The notes under the pieces: generated by a model
Database searches by the model: none
What the model was told of the DNA's origin: nothing
What the model saw: only the letters and a program-made list of their open reading frames with translations
DNA from: Scilla litardierei
Lineage: Eukaryota > Streptophyta > Magnoliopsida > Asparagales > Asparagaceae
DNA: 64,000 bases
NCBI GenBank assembly: GCA_030789695.1
Contig: CM061138.1
Location: 19,354,214 to 19,418,213 of the forward strand
Reading direction: 5' to 3'
Part shown: positions 10,761-24,300 of the stretch, one piece after another
How the letters are laid out: the number at the start of each line of letters is the position of its first letter
How positions within the stretch are numbered: the first letter of the stretch is position 1
Translations under genes and position numbers: made by a program

Positions 10761-13158
10761 CTCCCTACCTAAAGCCTCGTTTCTTTGCTATCTTCACCGT
10801 TTTCTTTTATTATGCTTCTAGAGTTTTATTTTATTTTATTTTGTCGTATGTGTGATACACAGGTTTTGATAGTCTTTGGCTATAAATAATCATTATTTGA
10901 GATTTTTGGAGTTAAGTGAATGATTATCCACGTACAGAGAAACTCTAGTTTCTAATGAAATCTCTATGCATGTGTTTTGCTGGAGTTTGTAAATGATTCA
11001 CCAAAGTGTGAGGCCCGAATACTTTTATCTAATTTTTTAATCAACCCCTAGTTCTTCTGAGAGTCCACCAAATTTTCCATCACTAACCCTAAAATCCCTA
11101 TACAGTGTCAGACTTCCATCATGAAATAGTCATAGTGTAAGTGGTTGGGCACTGTACTTGGATAAAATATAAACTATTAGGTCGTGTCTAGCAGACACGA
11201 CTAAGATGGTAATGTCATAAGCTATCAAGTAAGCCTTGCATAAAGTGTGTAGCATAGACATGTTTTGTCACTTTTGTGAACAAGTACGTCGATTTTGAAA
11301 GGAGAATTTTTGCTTGGGAAACGAATATTGATATTGGCACCCAGCATATGTCAATCTATGCAGACCTAACAACTTGTAGACATTGGCGCAATCTAGTGCC
11401 GGATGTAGATAGACAAATTCCTGTCTTAAGTCAACACGAAGTAGATATACCAACAAGGAACCAAATTTATAAGGTTAAATTTCAGGAAACCACATCAACT
11501 TTGCAGTGTTTTTAAAACCCCCCAAACTACTTTTTTAACCCTCAAAACCACATTGAGCCTTTGTTTTTTTTTCCAAAAAAAGCCCAAATGGCGACAAGCC
11601 GTGTCCGGTATTAAAAAATTTAATATAAAATAAGTCTAGATATTGAAATAAAACTAACAAAAGATTAAATATTTAAAAAATTACTAACATTGAAGGGAGA
11701 GGTAGTTCATGAAGAAAATATTTTAAAAAGTATTTTGTTTGAAAAAATAATCTAATCATGTTTGCCCCCATTAGGGGCTTTTCAGAAAACGCAAACATGA
11801 ACAACAAAGTAGTCTTGCAAATAAAGCAAAATTGAGGGGGCTCCTTAAACTTTAGCCAATATATATAATATGATGCAATCATCCAATCTAAAAGTTGACG
11901 TGGCTATAGTTTGGAAGTCCAAAGCTCAGGCATAGCAAGCTTTGCCCATGATTATGTAGCAAAACAGAATTCATTATTTAAACAGTGATAATCTTAGACA
12001 CATAAGATAAACTTTCATCAAAGCTTTCCAAAAAGAGACTAATTTTATGCAAAGTTTCTCCTTCCATCAAAATCACAGGATGATTTCCAGGATAAAATTT
12101 ACATTCACAATGAGTGAAAAAGACAAGAAAGGAAAAAAAAAACCTACGAAGATTAGAAAAACACACAACTAAATAAAAATTGGAGAATTTAAGCAAATAA
12201 GTGCTCATCGCATAGATAGTGCTTAACATCAAAATCTGTTCTTCTTTGGTCCCAGTCCGTGATCACTTCGGTTATTAGGCTCCATGACCCGGAACCTTAA
12301 TTCAGTTATTATCATAATTTGTTATTACGGAACACAATAAAGGGTTCAGTTATGAAATCCCGAGAGTTTGGAATTGTTTTTCCATGTAGAAGCCTAAAAA
12401 GGCTAATATTCTACGGAACATTAGAGTAGAAAATTAGTTGACTGTCTTAGCTTGGCTTGGCTCATTATCTCTCCTCATGCTTCTTCGTTTGTTAGTTTCC
12501 CTTGTATCTCTTGATATTTCTTCTCTGTCATGTTCTAGACAGCAAAAATACATACCAGATTTTCCGTCTACCAATCTGGTAGCACTTGGACACTGAAACT
12601 TGGTGATTTACTATCTTTCTTCCTAGATCAGTATCAAGAGGGTTAATACCATGTCACTAAAAAGATGAATATGATGAAACTCCATCATCAGAATCTGATG
12701 CAACTTGAATGCAATACAAAGTTAGATTATACTGGTCAACTAATACGAGTAGCCTGAAGTAATCTCAAAACTAGTACCATATAACTTCAGCATGTACGTC
12801 AAATTGTGACCTTATGACCTAGATGAATGACTACATTTTCTGCTAGTAAACCAAACTCAAACTGTATATAAAAACATCATCAGTTTCCAAATAAAATAAT
12901 GATCATTAAATGTCTTAGTGTTGCCAAACTTTGAAACTACACAAGATTTTTCCCCTTTTCATACCTTAGAGTCTTGAGATCTAGAAAGGTACACACACCT
13001 TAATGTTTCAAGACATATTATTGCTGTTACACACCCTCATGTTTCAAATGAATGCCCCTAAATACATGTGTCAGATGCTGTATTGTGTGCAAGTTTCTAA
13101 ATTAACAAAATAAAATGCTTTCATCAATTTTGCATGGCGATGTGCCTTTTTATGTCCT
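10761..13158. other. AT-rich intergenic DNA, no gene seen
   Basis: No recognisable coding sequence on either strand. The one structured item is a perfect hairpin, GTCGTGTCT / AGACACGAC with a 3-nt loop, at 11181-11201. The minus-strand open frames at 11673-11882 and 11978-12232 show no family pattern. Confidence 0.45.
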
Positions 13159-15346
13159 TTTCAGATAAACATGTGTTGGCTGTTACACCTAAAGTTTTTG
13201 GCACCATTTATCTTGTCCATGATCAGAAGCCCGGTCTCGATAACAACTATGTTTTTGTTGGTTATTTAAGAACTCAAGAAACATCAATGTTTTGATCATG
13301 TTGGTGGTCGATGTTATGTTTTTGCTGATGTGATATTTTTTAAGTCAGATTCCTATTTTGTTAAATGAACGAATGATTCAGTTGTGCCTTTTATTCCTTT
13401 TCCAAGTACAGTTACAAATCCATTGCCTTATACAGATGTTGAGAAGCTTGCTTCCCAACCACTACATGTGTATACCAAACGTTCTAAAAACGTAACTCAT
13501 GTTACTACATCAGCTGATCTGTCATTTCCAACTGTTGAGCCTGAACAACCATCTTTTATCCCTCTGACTAACTTGGACCTATCGATTGTACTTCTTAATG
13601 ATAAACGATTGAGTGTTTCACATCATATTTCTTATTTTTGTTTGAAATGATCATCGTATCCAGTCTTTCTATAAGTTTACCCTTTCCTTATCTTAAGTAT
13701 TCTATACCCAAAAATGACAGGAAGCACTAAATCATCCATCTTGAAAATCTGCAATGGATGAGAAAATATAATCTTTATAGCAGAAGTAGATCTCAGTGAA
13801 ATCTGGAGATGGTTGGTTTTTGTTGGGTTTTCAGTTTGAAGTATCAACCTGATAGGACAATGGATCGTCATAAAGCATGACTGTTTGCTTGATGATTTAC
13901 TCAAATCTATGATGTAGACTATTTTGAGACCTTTTCACCTGTTCCTTAGCTTGAATTCAGCAATGGTCTACGTTTTAATGGGATGTAAAGAACACTTTTC
14001 ACTATGCATTTAGAAAAAATCTACACGGAACAATCTCCAAGGTATATTTTGCTCAAGGGAAATATTGGGTGTGCAGGCTTAAAAAGGCTAGCCATGAACT
14101 TAACAAAGTCTTAGCTTGTTTCCAAAAGCTTAACCAGGTTGTTGAGAACAAAGGCTTCAAGAGATGCTACTCGAATCACTCAGTTTTTGTTCATCATTGC
14201 TCTTTAAGATATGCTACATTGGGTGATTATTGCAGTATATGTGGATGACGTTATTCTCATGTATAATGATAACCTTGGCATTCAGGTGACCAAAGAATAT
14301 CTGAAGGCACAGTATGTTACTAAAGATTTGGAGAGATTAAAAATACTTAGGAAAGAAATTGCTTTTTAGCAAATATGGAGTGACATCCAAAAGGAAGTAT
14401 GCGCTTGATCTATGAAAAGAGATGGGCTTACACAGTAGTAACGCCGTGAGTACACATACGGATGCTAATGTTGATACGTGGGATGAGGATAGCCCAATTT
14501 TTACTGATATATCACGTCACAGGAGGTTGGTTTGCACATTAATATTACTCTTACCCAGCCAGACATACAATTAGATTGGTTAGCTAGTTCACGCACCGGC
14601 TCAAAGATACCCATTGAAAAGTTGCTTAACATATTCTGTTGTATATAAAAAAGGTTCCATGAAAGGAATTGTATTATAGAAATAATATCATGTGAGGTTA
14701 CATGTGTATTCCGATTCAAATTATGCTGGTGATAAGCATGATAGAAAGTTGACTTATGGTTACTATACTTATGTGGAAGAATATTCGGTAACTTGACAGG
14801 GCAAGAATGTAATATCCTGATCAAATGTTGAAGCAGTGTATCAAGACATGATTCATGCTGTATGTGAGCCGATGTGATTGAAGACATTAGTGTGTGAACT
14901 TGGATTCCAGAGTTTTAAATTTATGCATATGTATTACCACAATTAGGTAGTCATCTGCATTGCAAAACATCGACATTTCATGAATGCACCATGTACATTG
15001 AGGTGGATTGTCATTTTGAGCGGATGCAATAATATCTAAGTCCATACTCATTATACTAGATATTTTGATTGACTGGCTAATGTGTTTACCAAAACGGGTT
15101 TTACTGGCCAAAGTCTTTACCAAATCGGTTTCTCCAAAAGTCTGTTTTCATTTGTAACAAGTTATGCATCATTGATATCTATATTCTATACTTCAGCTTA
15201 AGATTGATTGTTAGATGTAGAAAATTTGGTAGTATTAGTTGTATTGGGTCCAAGGGCCAAACCCCACTTTGTAACTCCGTGCGCGTGCGTGTGTGTGATG
15301 GAGAGGAGATGTATCTCTCTTTCCTCAGTTTTCTCTAATTCTAACA
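13159..15346 (+). pseudogene. Decayed, 5'-truncated Ty1/copia polyprotein with 3' LTR
   Basis: In order, with many frameshifts and stops: the integrase C-terminal region (TVFGTICLVHDQ-like at about 13200, then VFVGYL and CYVFADVIFF motifs); a linker (open segment 13384-13650); RT fragments, including a WVFSLKYQPD-like block near 13800, DVDYFETFSPVP-like, and the catalytic YVDD at 14238-14249; an RNase H block with YSDSNYAGDKHDRK near 14710; then the LTR at 15209-15346. Gag, protease and the 5' LTR are missing. It lies just beyond the inferred 3' end of the long minus-strand gene and is in the opposite orientation to it. Confidence 0.85.
15209..15346 (+). repeat. 3' LTR of the decayed copia element
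   Basis: This 138-bp segment begins TGTTAGATG and ends TTCTAACA, giving the TG...CA ends with short inverted termini (TGTTAGA/TCTAACA) of an LTR. It follows the RNase H remnant in the expected place. It contains an alternating CGTGCGTGTGTG stretch. Confidence 0.6.
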
Positions 15347-15351
15347 TGAAT

Positions 15352-18300
15352 TTAAGACAATAAACTTATAGGCAGGTTAGAGCTCACCTGACTTGTAATT
15401 GGGAGAATGGAATTCATTAGATCATCATTCACTGACGTGGGCAACGGAGTCATTTGGCTCATTATTCCAGGCGTCTGACTCATGCTGTCGAAAGAATGAT
15501 TTTTTTTGGTGCAAATTAGTCAACAATATATAGAAAATAACAAAATCCAGGACTCAACAATTTGATTTTAAAAATAAGAAGGCACCTATTGAGAATGGAT
15601 GTGATGTTGTTGCTTGTCCTTGAAAAGAGTTCAATGTTATCTTGTAGCTGCAAACAAGTGGAAAGACTTTAGCAAAGCGAAAATGGGTAAAGCATTTCTG
15701 GTTTGAACTTCTGGAAAGATGCATAAACATCAGATATGTAAGGAAGACTTTAACAGAGAGAGCAGTAATCTGCAGTATCAAGTATAATATCAGTGACAGT
15801 TTCGAAGTGAGAAGTTCCTAACTGAACACACACACACACACAGAGAGAGAGATTAATTCAAAAATAGGTAGCAAGATAGACATGAGTGAGAGTAAAGAGG
15901 CAAATAATTCAATTTGCACCTGTAGATTTGCACATAAGTAAACAGTGATTGACGTCCATTGTTCGTCCATGTAAATGGATCTAATCAATGACAATCTTAA
16001 AAAACGTATGGAAAAAACTTTCACCTCAAAGCATTAGTGCACTGAACATAATGTTTTAATCCTACAGTATAAAGGCAAAACAGCACCCAAAAAAAAGGTT
16101 TGCTTAACTTTCCATTTCTTGCCCATGATTCATTAGTTCTGCCACTATCTTCCAAGTTACGTATGTGATCCATCTCACAAAGATAATAAATATGATATTT
16201 AAAAATCGAACCAAAATATCAAGAATATGGTGCCACAAATTATATCCTTTTGACTTTGATAACATAGCATTTAAACTGAATATTAAGAATTAATTGGTGC
16301 CCGCACAGTTGGTTAGGATGTGCTCATTTGATTGGAAAATCACAACTTTGAAATTCTGTAATTCTAAAGATATCATCTCCTTTCACAGGGAGATGGTGGG
16401 AGTTATTGATTCAAAAGCTGCCTAACATTGTTTTCTCCTAGATGACTCTTTATACTTTCGCCCTGGTTCATTATCTTTCCCCCACCTTAGTTATTTCTTC
16501 CTCTTTTATCCTGACTCATTCTTTTTTTAAACACCTCTTTCTCCTGCCTTGCTCCGTCATCCCCTCTATCTGCCTTGTTTTTGCAACCTAACTCGCTTAT
16601 AATCATTCTACCCAGGCAGGTAGGGTCCTCAATACCCAAGAAACACCTATCTGTGTCCCAAGTGACTTTACATCTTATCTAGTGGAATACATGAATATTC
16701 GTAACAGATGAGTTCATATATATTTCTATACTTGATTTTCCTAGTCTAATTTTCAGTCTATATCGGTTAACTCATCCACCCTATGTAAAAGTTTTTGGGA
16801 ATGCACTTGCATGTGTGAAGTTGATAGAAACCCAAAAGCAAATCTGAAATTTTATTAGTAAAACTGAAAATAAAATGGATAGATGATTACAATTTTAAGG
16901 GTAATCGCCATCTTGGTTAATAGGGGACTTCCGCACCCTCCCGTAGGCCGAAGAACTATATCTTCGATTTCACAAAATAATCAAAATCCACATGACTAAG
17001 GCCGGCCGGCCTCCCTCCTCTTTTATAATCATCTAACTAAAGGCCTAATTACCCACACGCCCCTACAATAATAAAATAACACAAAAAGACCCCAAAGGTG
17101 GGCCGATTCTATCAGAGTAAATGTAATATGAGTAAATGAACTATATAAATAAATGTGCATGACACCACTAGTGCTGCTACTCACACTACACATTTTGTTA
17201 AAAATATTGCATTTATTTATAAGTTTGCCATTAAAATGGTAGAGAGAATGGCAAGATTGTAAAAAATGAACTATGTTAAACAAAATGTGTAAAGCGAGTA
17301 GCAGTTCTTTAATCTCTCTGTGGTCCAACGGCATTATCTCCGTTTCCCAACGGGACGGCTAGGGGTCGATCCCTGCTGGGCGTGGACCGCGCGCGCGCCT
17401 TTAACCAACTTTCTGTTGAATCAAAAAAATCTCTCAAACATCAATATGTTCTTTCATCTCTCAACAAAATGTGAGTTGTAGTTCTTTCATCTCTCAGCAA
17501 CCTTAGAGGCTTCAACCGGTTCAATCCTCAGCTACCACGAGACGAGAGGAAGGAGGCGGCGAGATCGCAAGAAGAAGGCGATGAGATCAGAGGCAGGCGG
17601 CGACGAGATCGAAGGCATGAAGAGGCAGATGCGAAAAGATTGAGTTCAGTCCAGGTATTTTCTCTCTCTTATTCCTCATATTCTTCCTCTGCTTTTTCTT
17701 GTTCTTTTTTTTATTGTTCTGTAGATATTTTTTGCTCTTCTTTTTTTCTTTCTTTTCTTCTTTCTTTTGCATGTTTCGACCGAACGATAACGTTCCGGCC
17801 GAAACATGAACTTTCCTCCAGTTTCGTCTTGGTTAGCTCCGAAACCGAGACGATACGACTGAAACCATAGGGTTTCGACCGATATCTAAAATCTTGGTTT
17901 TGATGTTAAGCAAACATATTGGATACTAATGATTTCTTGAGTATATATGTGTAGAAGATGAGCAATTGAATATGAGCTTATATACAAATCAAGTATGGGT
18001 GGAGCTAACAAAGATATTGAATATCAAAGGAGCCAAGACATATTAAAGCACTTCAAGATTGCTTCAAAAAGCTTCATGTAATATTGTTATTTTGATATAA
18101 ATTTTCTTTTAGTCTTGATAGCATGTTAAAGTCTTTATTAAAGCTCGCCCACACATATGAACACAAAAAATATTTCAAAAATGTTTTAAAATGATTTTAA
18201 TATGAATACTCTAAGTTTTCTGAGCTGTATCCACATATCAGAAAACTGTGTCGACCAGTAGAATACCTGGAGTTTACTAGTGCACTCGAGAGTAATGGCT

Positions 18301-21300
18301 CCTAATAGGGACTCGACCAGTGTTGTCCCACTAGTCGTCTCAGTGATCCACTAGTCGACCAATAGGATAACACTAGTCAACCAATGTTGTGATGTCGGCC
18401 TATAACGATAAAAATTTTAAGCATTTTTTCTATCAGTTGGAGGGGTGTTTTAGTCAATCTGTTGGGAAAAATTTAAGGGTTATATATAAGGGTTGTTCAT
18501 GGTTTACTCCAAGCTTTAATGATCAATTTCCTTGAGTAAAAAGAGTTTTTAAGTTAAAAATATTTTAAGCAAACCCCTCTTTTTGGCCAATGTTTTAAGT
18601 TCTTCACTCTTTCTTGGTCAAATTCTTGATCTCAAAGAGTTTTATTTTCCACGTCTATTGGAGATCAATCAATATAGACACAATATATCAACACAAGAGC
18701 TTCAACCCAAAGGATATAGGTAAAAGTGTTGTAAGTATTTCTCGTCACTTTTGTGAGGTGTTTTCTCTCTTGATGAGAAGTGTTGTATTTGGTCTCGTTG
18801 GAGACGTGTATGTCTCATTAGAGACGTGTTTGTCTCATTAGAGACGTGTTTGTCTCGTTGGAGACGTGTTGTAATCTTTTGTCTCGTTTGAGACGTGTTT
18901 AGTGGATTTTGTTCTTGAGGGGACATGTGGCTGGACATAGTGGAAAGTGTCCTCGAACCAGGTTATATCTTGTTGTCTGCAATTGTCTCTTTATCCGTGT
19001 GCCTATTGTTTACTTGCAATTATTTTAACTTCCGCAATACTCTTATTTTGCAAGTATTATTGTTGATTAAGTTTTAAATAGGTAACTTTAATTAATAACT
19101 TAGGTATCATTTTTTAAAGGGGTTTTTATAATTTGATTAACAGTATTCACCCCCTCCAGTATTCTGTTTGCCATTTGCAGCGACTCTACACTTGGAGGTC
19201 TAAATCTAAATGGATTTGATTCCTTGTTGATTGATATTATTTTCTATAACCAATCCTATGGACCCAAACGAAAAGGAGATCTTGTTTATTTTTCAAGTAC
19301 TCATATATGATGGGATTAGAAGTTAGCCCCTAAATCACAATGCAAGGAATATGCTTGATTCCAGAGGATGTTCAAAAATTGATAAGCAACTTTGTGGGAG
19401 GAGCTTAATAATTTTTGGTATGTATGTTTGTAATTATATGCCTCTTACAACACTTGGTATCATATCTCTCATGACACTTGGTTTCATATAATATTGAGGT
19501 GGTTGTTACAATCCTCAAGGTGGCTGAGGTGGTTCTATCAAACTGATAGTGGATGTTGGATGTAGGTCAGGGGTTTGACCGAACCAGTATAATTTTCTTA
19601 TATTTGTATGTTTTCTGTGACTTGTCTCTTGCATACTTTATATTCGGCTGCTTATCTTTATAGCAAGTGAGCTTGTTGATTAAGATTAAATTAAGTAACT
19701 CTATTGTAATCTTATGAAAAAATTTCTAGAGGATTATTTTATTTCATAAACATTATTCACTCCCCTCTAGTGTTTCTCCTTTGCCATCACAGGAGATCCA
19801 ACGCATAGGTCACGGTGCATTCAAAATGTTTTCCAAAAAATTTCAACACGTTAAAATCCCTCCTAAAAATTTACATCCTATTCAAAATCACCCCAAAAAA
19901 ATTTGCACCAATCTCCAAAATATTCATCTTCAACAAAAAAATTTACCCACATTCAAACTAAAATTTAGTTCTCCCAAGAATGTAGTTCCTCTCAAAAAAA
20001 TTTAGTTCCCCCAAAATTTCAATTCTGTTGAGAGATGAAGCATCTCCAAGAAAGAGTGATGGCTAGGGGTTTCCTAGCATCACTTATATATTAATATACT
20101 TGAGGAATATGAAGTGGTGGATATACGAAAGGTCTCAATGAACCTATTCATACCACTTCCACTTATCCATCCATCTTTGTAAACTCGATATATGAATACT
20201 TCAGAATTCATAGTGCTTATGAGTATCACAAAGGGTGGATACATCTGAATCCTAAGTTAGAGAGTACAAGTCTCTTTAACTTCCCATGTTCTGTGGATAT
20301 CACTAGGGGTGGATACTTCTGGATCCAGAGTTAATAAGATTGTCTCGTTAAAACCTTTGGCTATGAAAGACACCGTGGGAAAAACCATAGCAAATGGAAA
20401 AGAGTACAACACAGCATTTAACTCCCACTTGATCTGTACAAGCTTCAAGCTTGCAGATCTCCTAGGCGTTTATACATCAATCTCATCTACAACATTCCGA
20501 GAAAAAAATACAAAATACAAGCATCGCTCATCTATACAAGTGTCGCTCAAATATGATAGTTATTGAATCCAAAGGAGCTCCTCTGAAGAGATGCACTCTG
20601 TCTCATTGCCTTTGATGTAGCCTTCTCAAAGATGAGCCAGAAAAGTGGCATGGTCTACAGACTACAGACTGGGTAGATAGCTCCATATCACTAGTATCTG
20701 ACTCAGTCGTCACTGTGTCTGCGAGGTACTTCAGGGCGTAGCTATGCATACTCTCGATTTGTTTCTTGGATGATAAGCTTCTCAGAATGGTAGGATGATG
20801 TTGCTTTAGTTGCATGCTTTGCAGATTTCCAGGACGTGACATGTCCTACGAGGTGGTCATCGCGATGATTTATTACATGCATCTGCAAATACATTTAACA
20901 TGGAGGATGAATCTTTATAGTAAAGTGAGATTACTCTAAAGAGGTAGCGGTGTTATGGCATACTTCTAATGTCCCTATTGGTCTATATAGACCATGAATC
21001 TGCGAGTTCTGTATACCGTGAAATGCGTATCTTCAAGAAAATCGCATAAATAGTTTTCGCAAAATCCCTCATATTTTTAATTTTCATTTTAGTTGAGTAA
21101 AAGGGTGTTGACATAAAAATTTGAACTTCAGTTTCAATTGTCAATTATAGATATGATTTTTAAACTTTTGAATATTTGTGTGACATAATACATAATTTAT
21201 ATATGTTAGCATAAATGCGTGATTTGTTTAACATATCATGCAGATATATAGAGCATTCATCACAGGTAATTCATATGAAAACATATGAATTTATTATATC

Positions 21301-24300
21301 CATGCGGAAAACCTAAGTGATGTAGGCAGAGTATTATAGTCAATTTGTGCATTAATTGTTTGTTATTAAGATGCATTGATTTATTTGACCAACACATGAA
21401 AATTTTGTGGGAATTTAACCAAAAAAGAAATTTTCGTGAGGTATGTGGTGGAAGCGGAGGCTTTGGGCCGTCTGATGTATGCACCAAGCAACATGTTCAT
21501 GTTTAAAAAAATTAAAACTGAACGAACCCGAAAACATATAATATATATCCCCAAGCAACATGTGCCCCTAAAAACATTTATGATATCAATCCCCTCCCAT
21601 TTTATTCGCTGATTTTTCTGGAATTTTCCTGATTTTTTCCAGAATTTTCTGGAATTTTTAGGGAATATATGGGTAATTTTTGAATTTATTATATATATAA
21701 ATATATTTAAAATATAAATATATAAAAATAAACTTTATCTTTCAGAAATTTATTTAAAAGTTAAGGGATGTGGGCTTCAAGATTGTTAGACTTTTTACAC
21801 ATTTTTTTTCTTTTTATTTTCTTTTTTTAAATAAAAGCATGTGGGCATGCGGCCCAAAGTTTGACTATGGACTTCAGGTCAACAACATGAAACAGAAAAT
21901 TATTAAATTTTGTCTGTTTTTTAAAAGGCCCCAGGCCAACTATGGGCTTATGAACTAGTTTGGAAAAACAAAAATTTATTTTAATTTTTTTGTTAATTGG
22001 GCTGATGCCCATTTGTCATGCCCCCTGATAACCCAATATGGTTAGGGTGTTATTTTTGGGTGGGGTGGCGTGGGGGTGGGGGTGGGGGGTGCACCGTCGA
22101 AGGCGTCAGCTGGCTACCACCAGCAGGCGCGACGGGCCACGGCTCCAGCCGCGGGCCTCTATGTCGCGGTTGCTGGTCGCAGCTATTTGGCTGTGGCCGG
22201 TGCCGCGATTATGGCCGGCGGTTGCCGGTCGCTGGCCGACGCCGACAGTCCAAAAAATGAATGTTTTTTATAAATAATGATTATCGAGTTTTCCGAGGTT
22301 GTGGGTTTTAACGAGTATAATTCGTGCTGATAACGTGTTGAGAGATGAAGAGTCTCCAAGAAAGAGTGATGGTTATGGGTTTCCTAGTATCACATATATA
22401 TTAATATACTTGAGGAATATGAAGTGATGGAAATACGAAGGTTCTCAATGAGCCTATTCATAACAAATTCCCTTCAAATTTAGTTCCTCTAAAAATTTAA
22501 ATTTTTAGTTCCATCTAAATTTAATACCTCCTAAAATTTCAAATTAAATTTAGTCCTACTCAAAGAATTTAGTTTCCCCAAAAAATTTTAATTCGCTCCA
22601 AAATTTAGTTTCCTTCATATTTAGTTTCCCCCAAATTTAAAATTTTAATTTTTCGAAAATTTTGTTTCCTCCAGATGTGGTTTCCCCTAAAATTTTAGGG
22701 TTTTTCCACCAAAAGTTTCCACCCAAAATTTTAGGATTTCTCCCAGAAATTTTTGCAAACGCTCATCCTATCCATTGATTTCTCAAGATTCTGTCATAGC
22801 CGTCTTTCTACCAACCCTTTTGTCCGAGTTAGCAAACACATTCAATAACACCCCTCAATTGTATAATAGATAACATGATTATTTAAAAAAGCACAACTCC
22901 AATCAAGAAGTCTGATTCCTTTCCATCATCATGGTATAAATATTGCATAATGCAAATATAGCTGACATATATTGCTTAACATAAAAACAGTTGTCATATA
23001 TTATTTCGTTTCAAGTAGAGCAAGAATATATATTTCTTGTGCAAAATTGCTGTACTGGACCAGAAAGATAACCATGGAAAAGGTTGGTAAGATGACACAT
23101 TGAAAATCAGTTTTTTTTTCTGATACTCCGAAGAAATATGAAACTGTACTTAACTGACAATGGGAAGTAAAGAAAACAAAAGAAGAGTTGAGGTCATTAC
23201 CTTGAATGCTGAGAGATTAGCCGAAATCTGATTTAAAACTTGATTATTTTCATCCAGCAAACGCTGAGTTGCACCATCAATGATAGGCACTATTTACACA
23301 AATAAATATGTAATTATTATTAAAGAAAAGGTCAGTAAATGAAAGTGATGAATATAAATGAAACCAAATAAGTAGATTCTCCTATTTCTAAACAAAAATT
23401 GAGATGGTATGAAGGTATCAAGTTATAAGATGTTATTCAGAGTTAACGCATTGCATGGATAGCTTCAAGAAGTAGGAAAATCGTAATTTAGATATGATTT
23501 AAAATATAAATAAATTAATAAAACATTAACCAGAGGAATATATCAAAAAAAGAGGAGAAGAAAAGGAGAAGAAAAACTGAAACACAAGATCAGTGTTGTA
23601 ACTTAACAGTGTTGCACAACATAGCCTGGATGGTGTCATAGATGTAGTTGCCCTAGATTTTCCCTTTGTGGATAAAAAGTGAAGCGAAAACTATGCTTTG
23701 ACATCATTTAGGACTGCAACATAACATGTTCCAACAATTCCAAAGTGATATACAAAAGTGGATGAACTCTTCAGGAAAAAATAAAATTTTGCCTGGTGGG
23801 TTATTTGGAAAGATGATCAGCGATAAGCACAAAAGGGTGACGAGTATCAGATGGATCATAATATTGGATGGTGAACACGAGACAGATGTACTAAAACTGT
23901 CTTGCACAAGTTCTGCATTCAATGGACTTTGGAAGTGTACCAAAACAACAAAAATGGGAATATTGGCATTTTGGAATCCTAAATAGAACACATTGGTATC
24001 TCCTGACAGTGGACAGGTCCTGAATGGACAAGACAAATTGTTTCGTAAACAAAACTTTGAGGATTTGGGTGAATCGTTTTAAATATTTTAATGGTTATCT
24101 ACAGATTCAGTTTATTCATCAAGTGGCGACAATCTGGAGACTGCACATGGCATCGAGGTTTTTTGGAAGGCATATGCAGGACAAAAAAATTGCTCTACCA
24201 TCTCCATGGATCTCTACCCTGCTCCAGTATATCAATGTATCTCTGCTCACTTCAGAATGCCCTTCATATAATCTTGTGAGTAACGTGATGTCTTTTTCCG

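Larger units (their letters stand above)
20026..22465 (-). mobile_element. Internally deleted Ty1/copia element with 5-bp target duplication
   Basis: The LTRs are 130 bp each (20026-20155 and 22336-22465), both TGTTGAGAGATGAAG...CA. AATTC at 20021-20025 is repeated at 22466-22470, an exact 5-bp target-site duplication. The minus orientation follows from the putative primer-binding site CGTTATCAGCACGA (22322-22335, read on the minus strand) next to the right LTR, and from a copia-type 3' tail near 20270-20400 (Lys/Phe-rich remnant of the post-RNase H leader). The 2.18-kb interior has no intact gag or pol. It lies in intron 5 of the DUF3755 gene, in the same sense as the gene. Confidence 0.8.
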
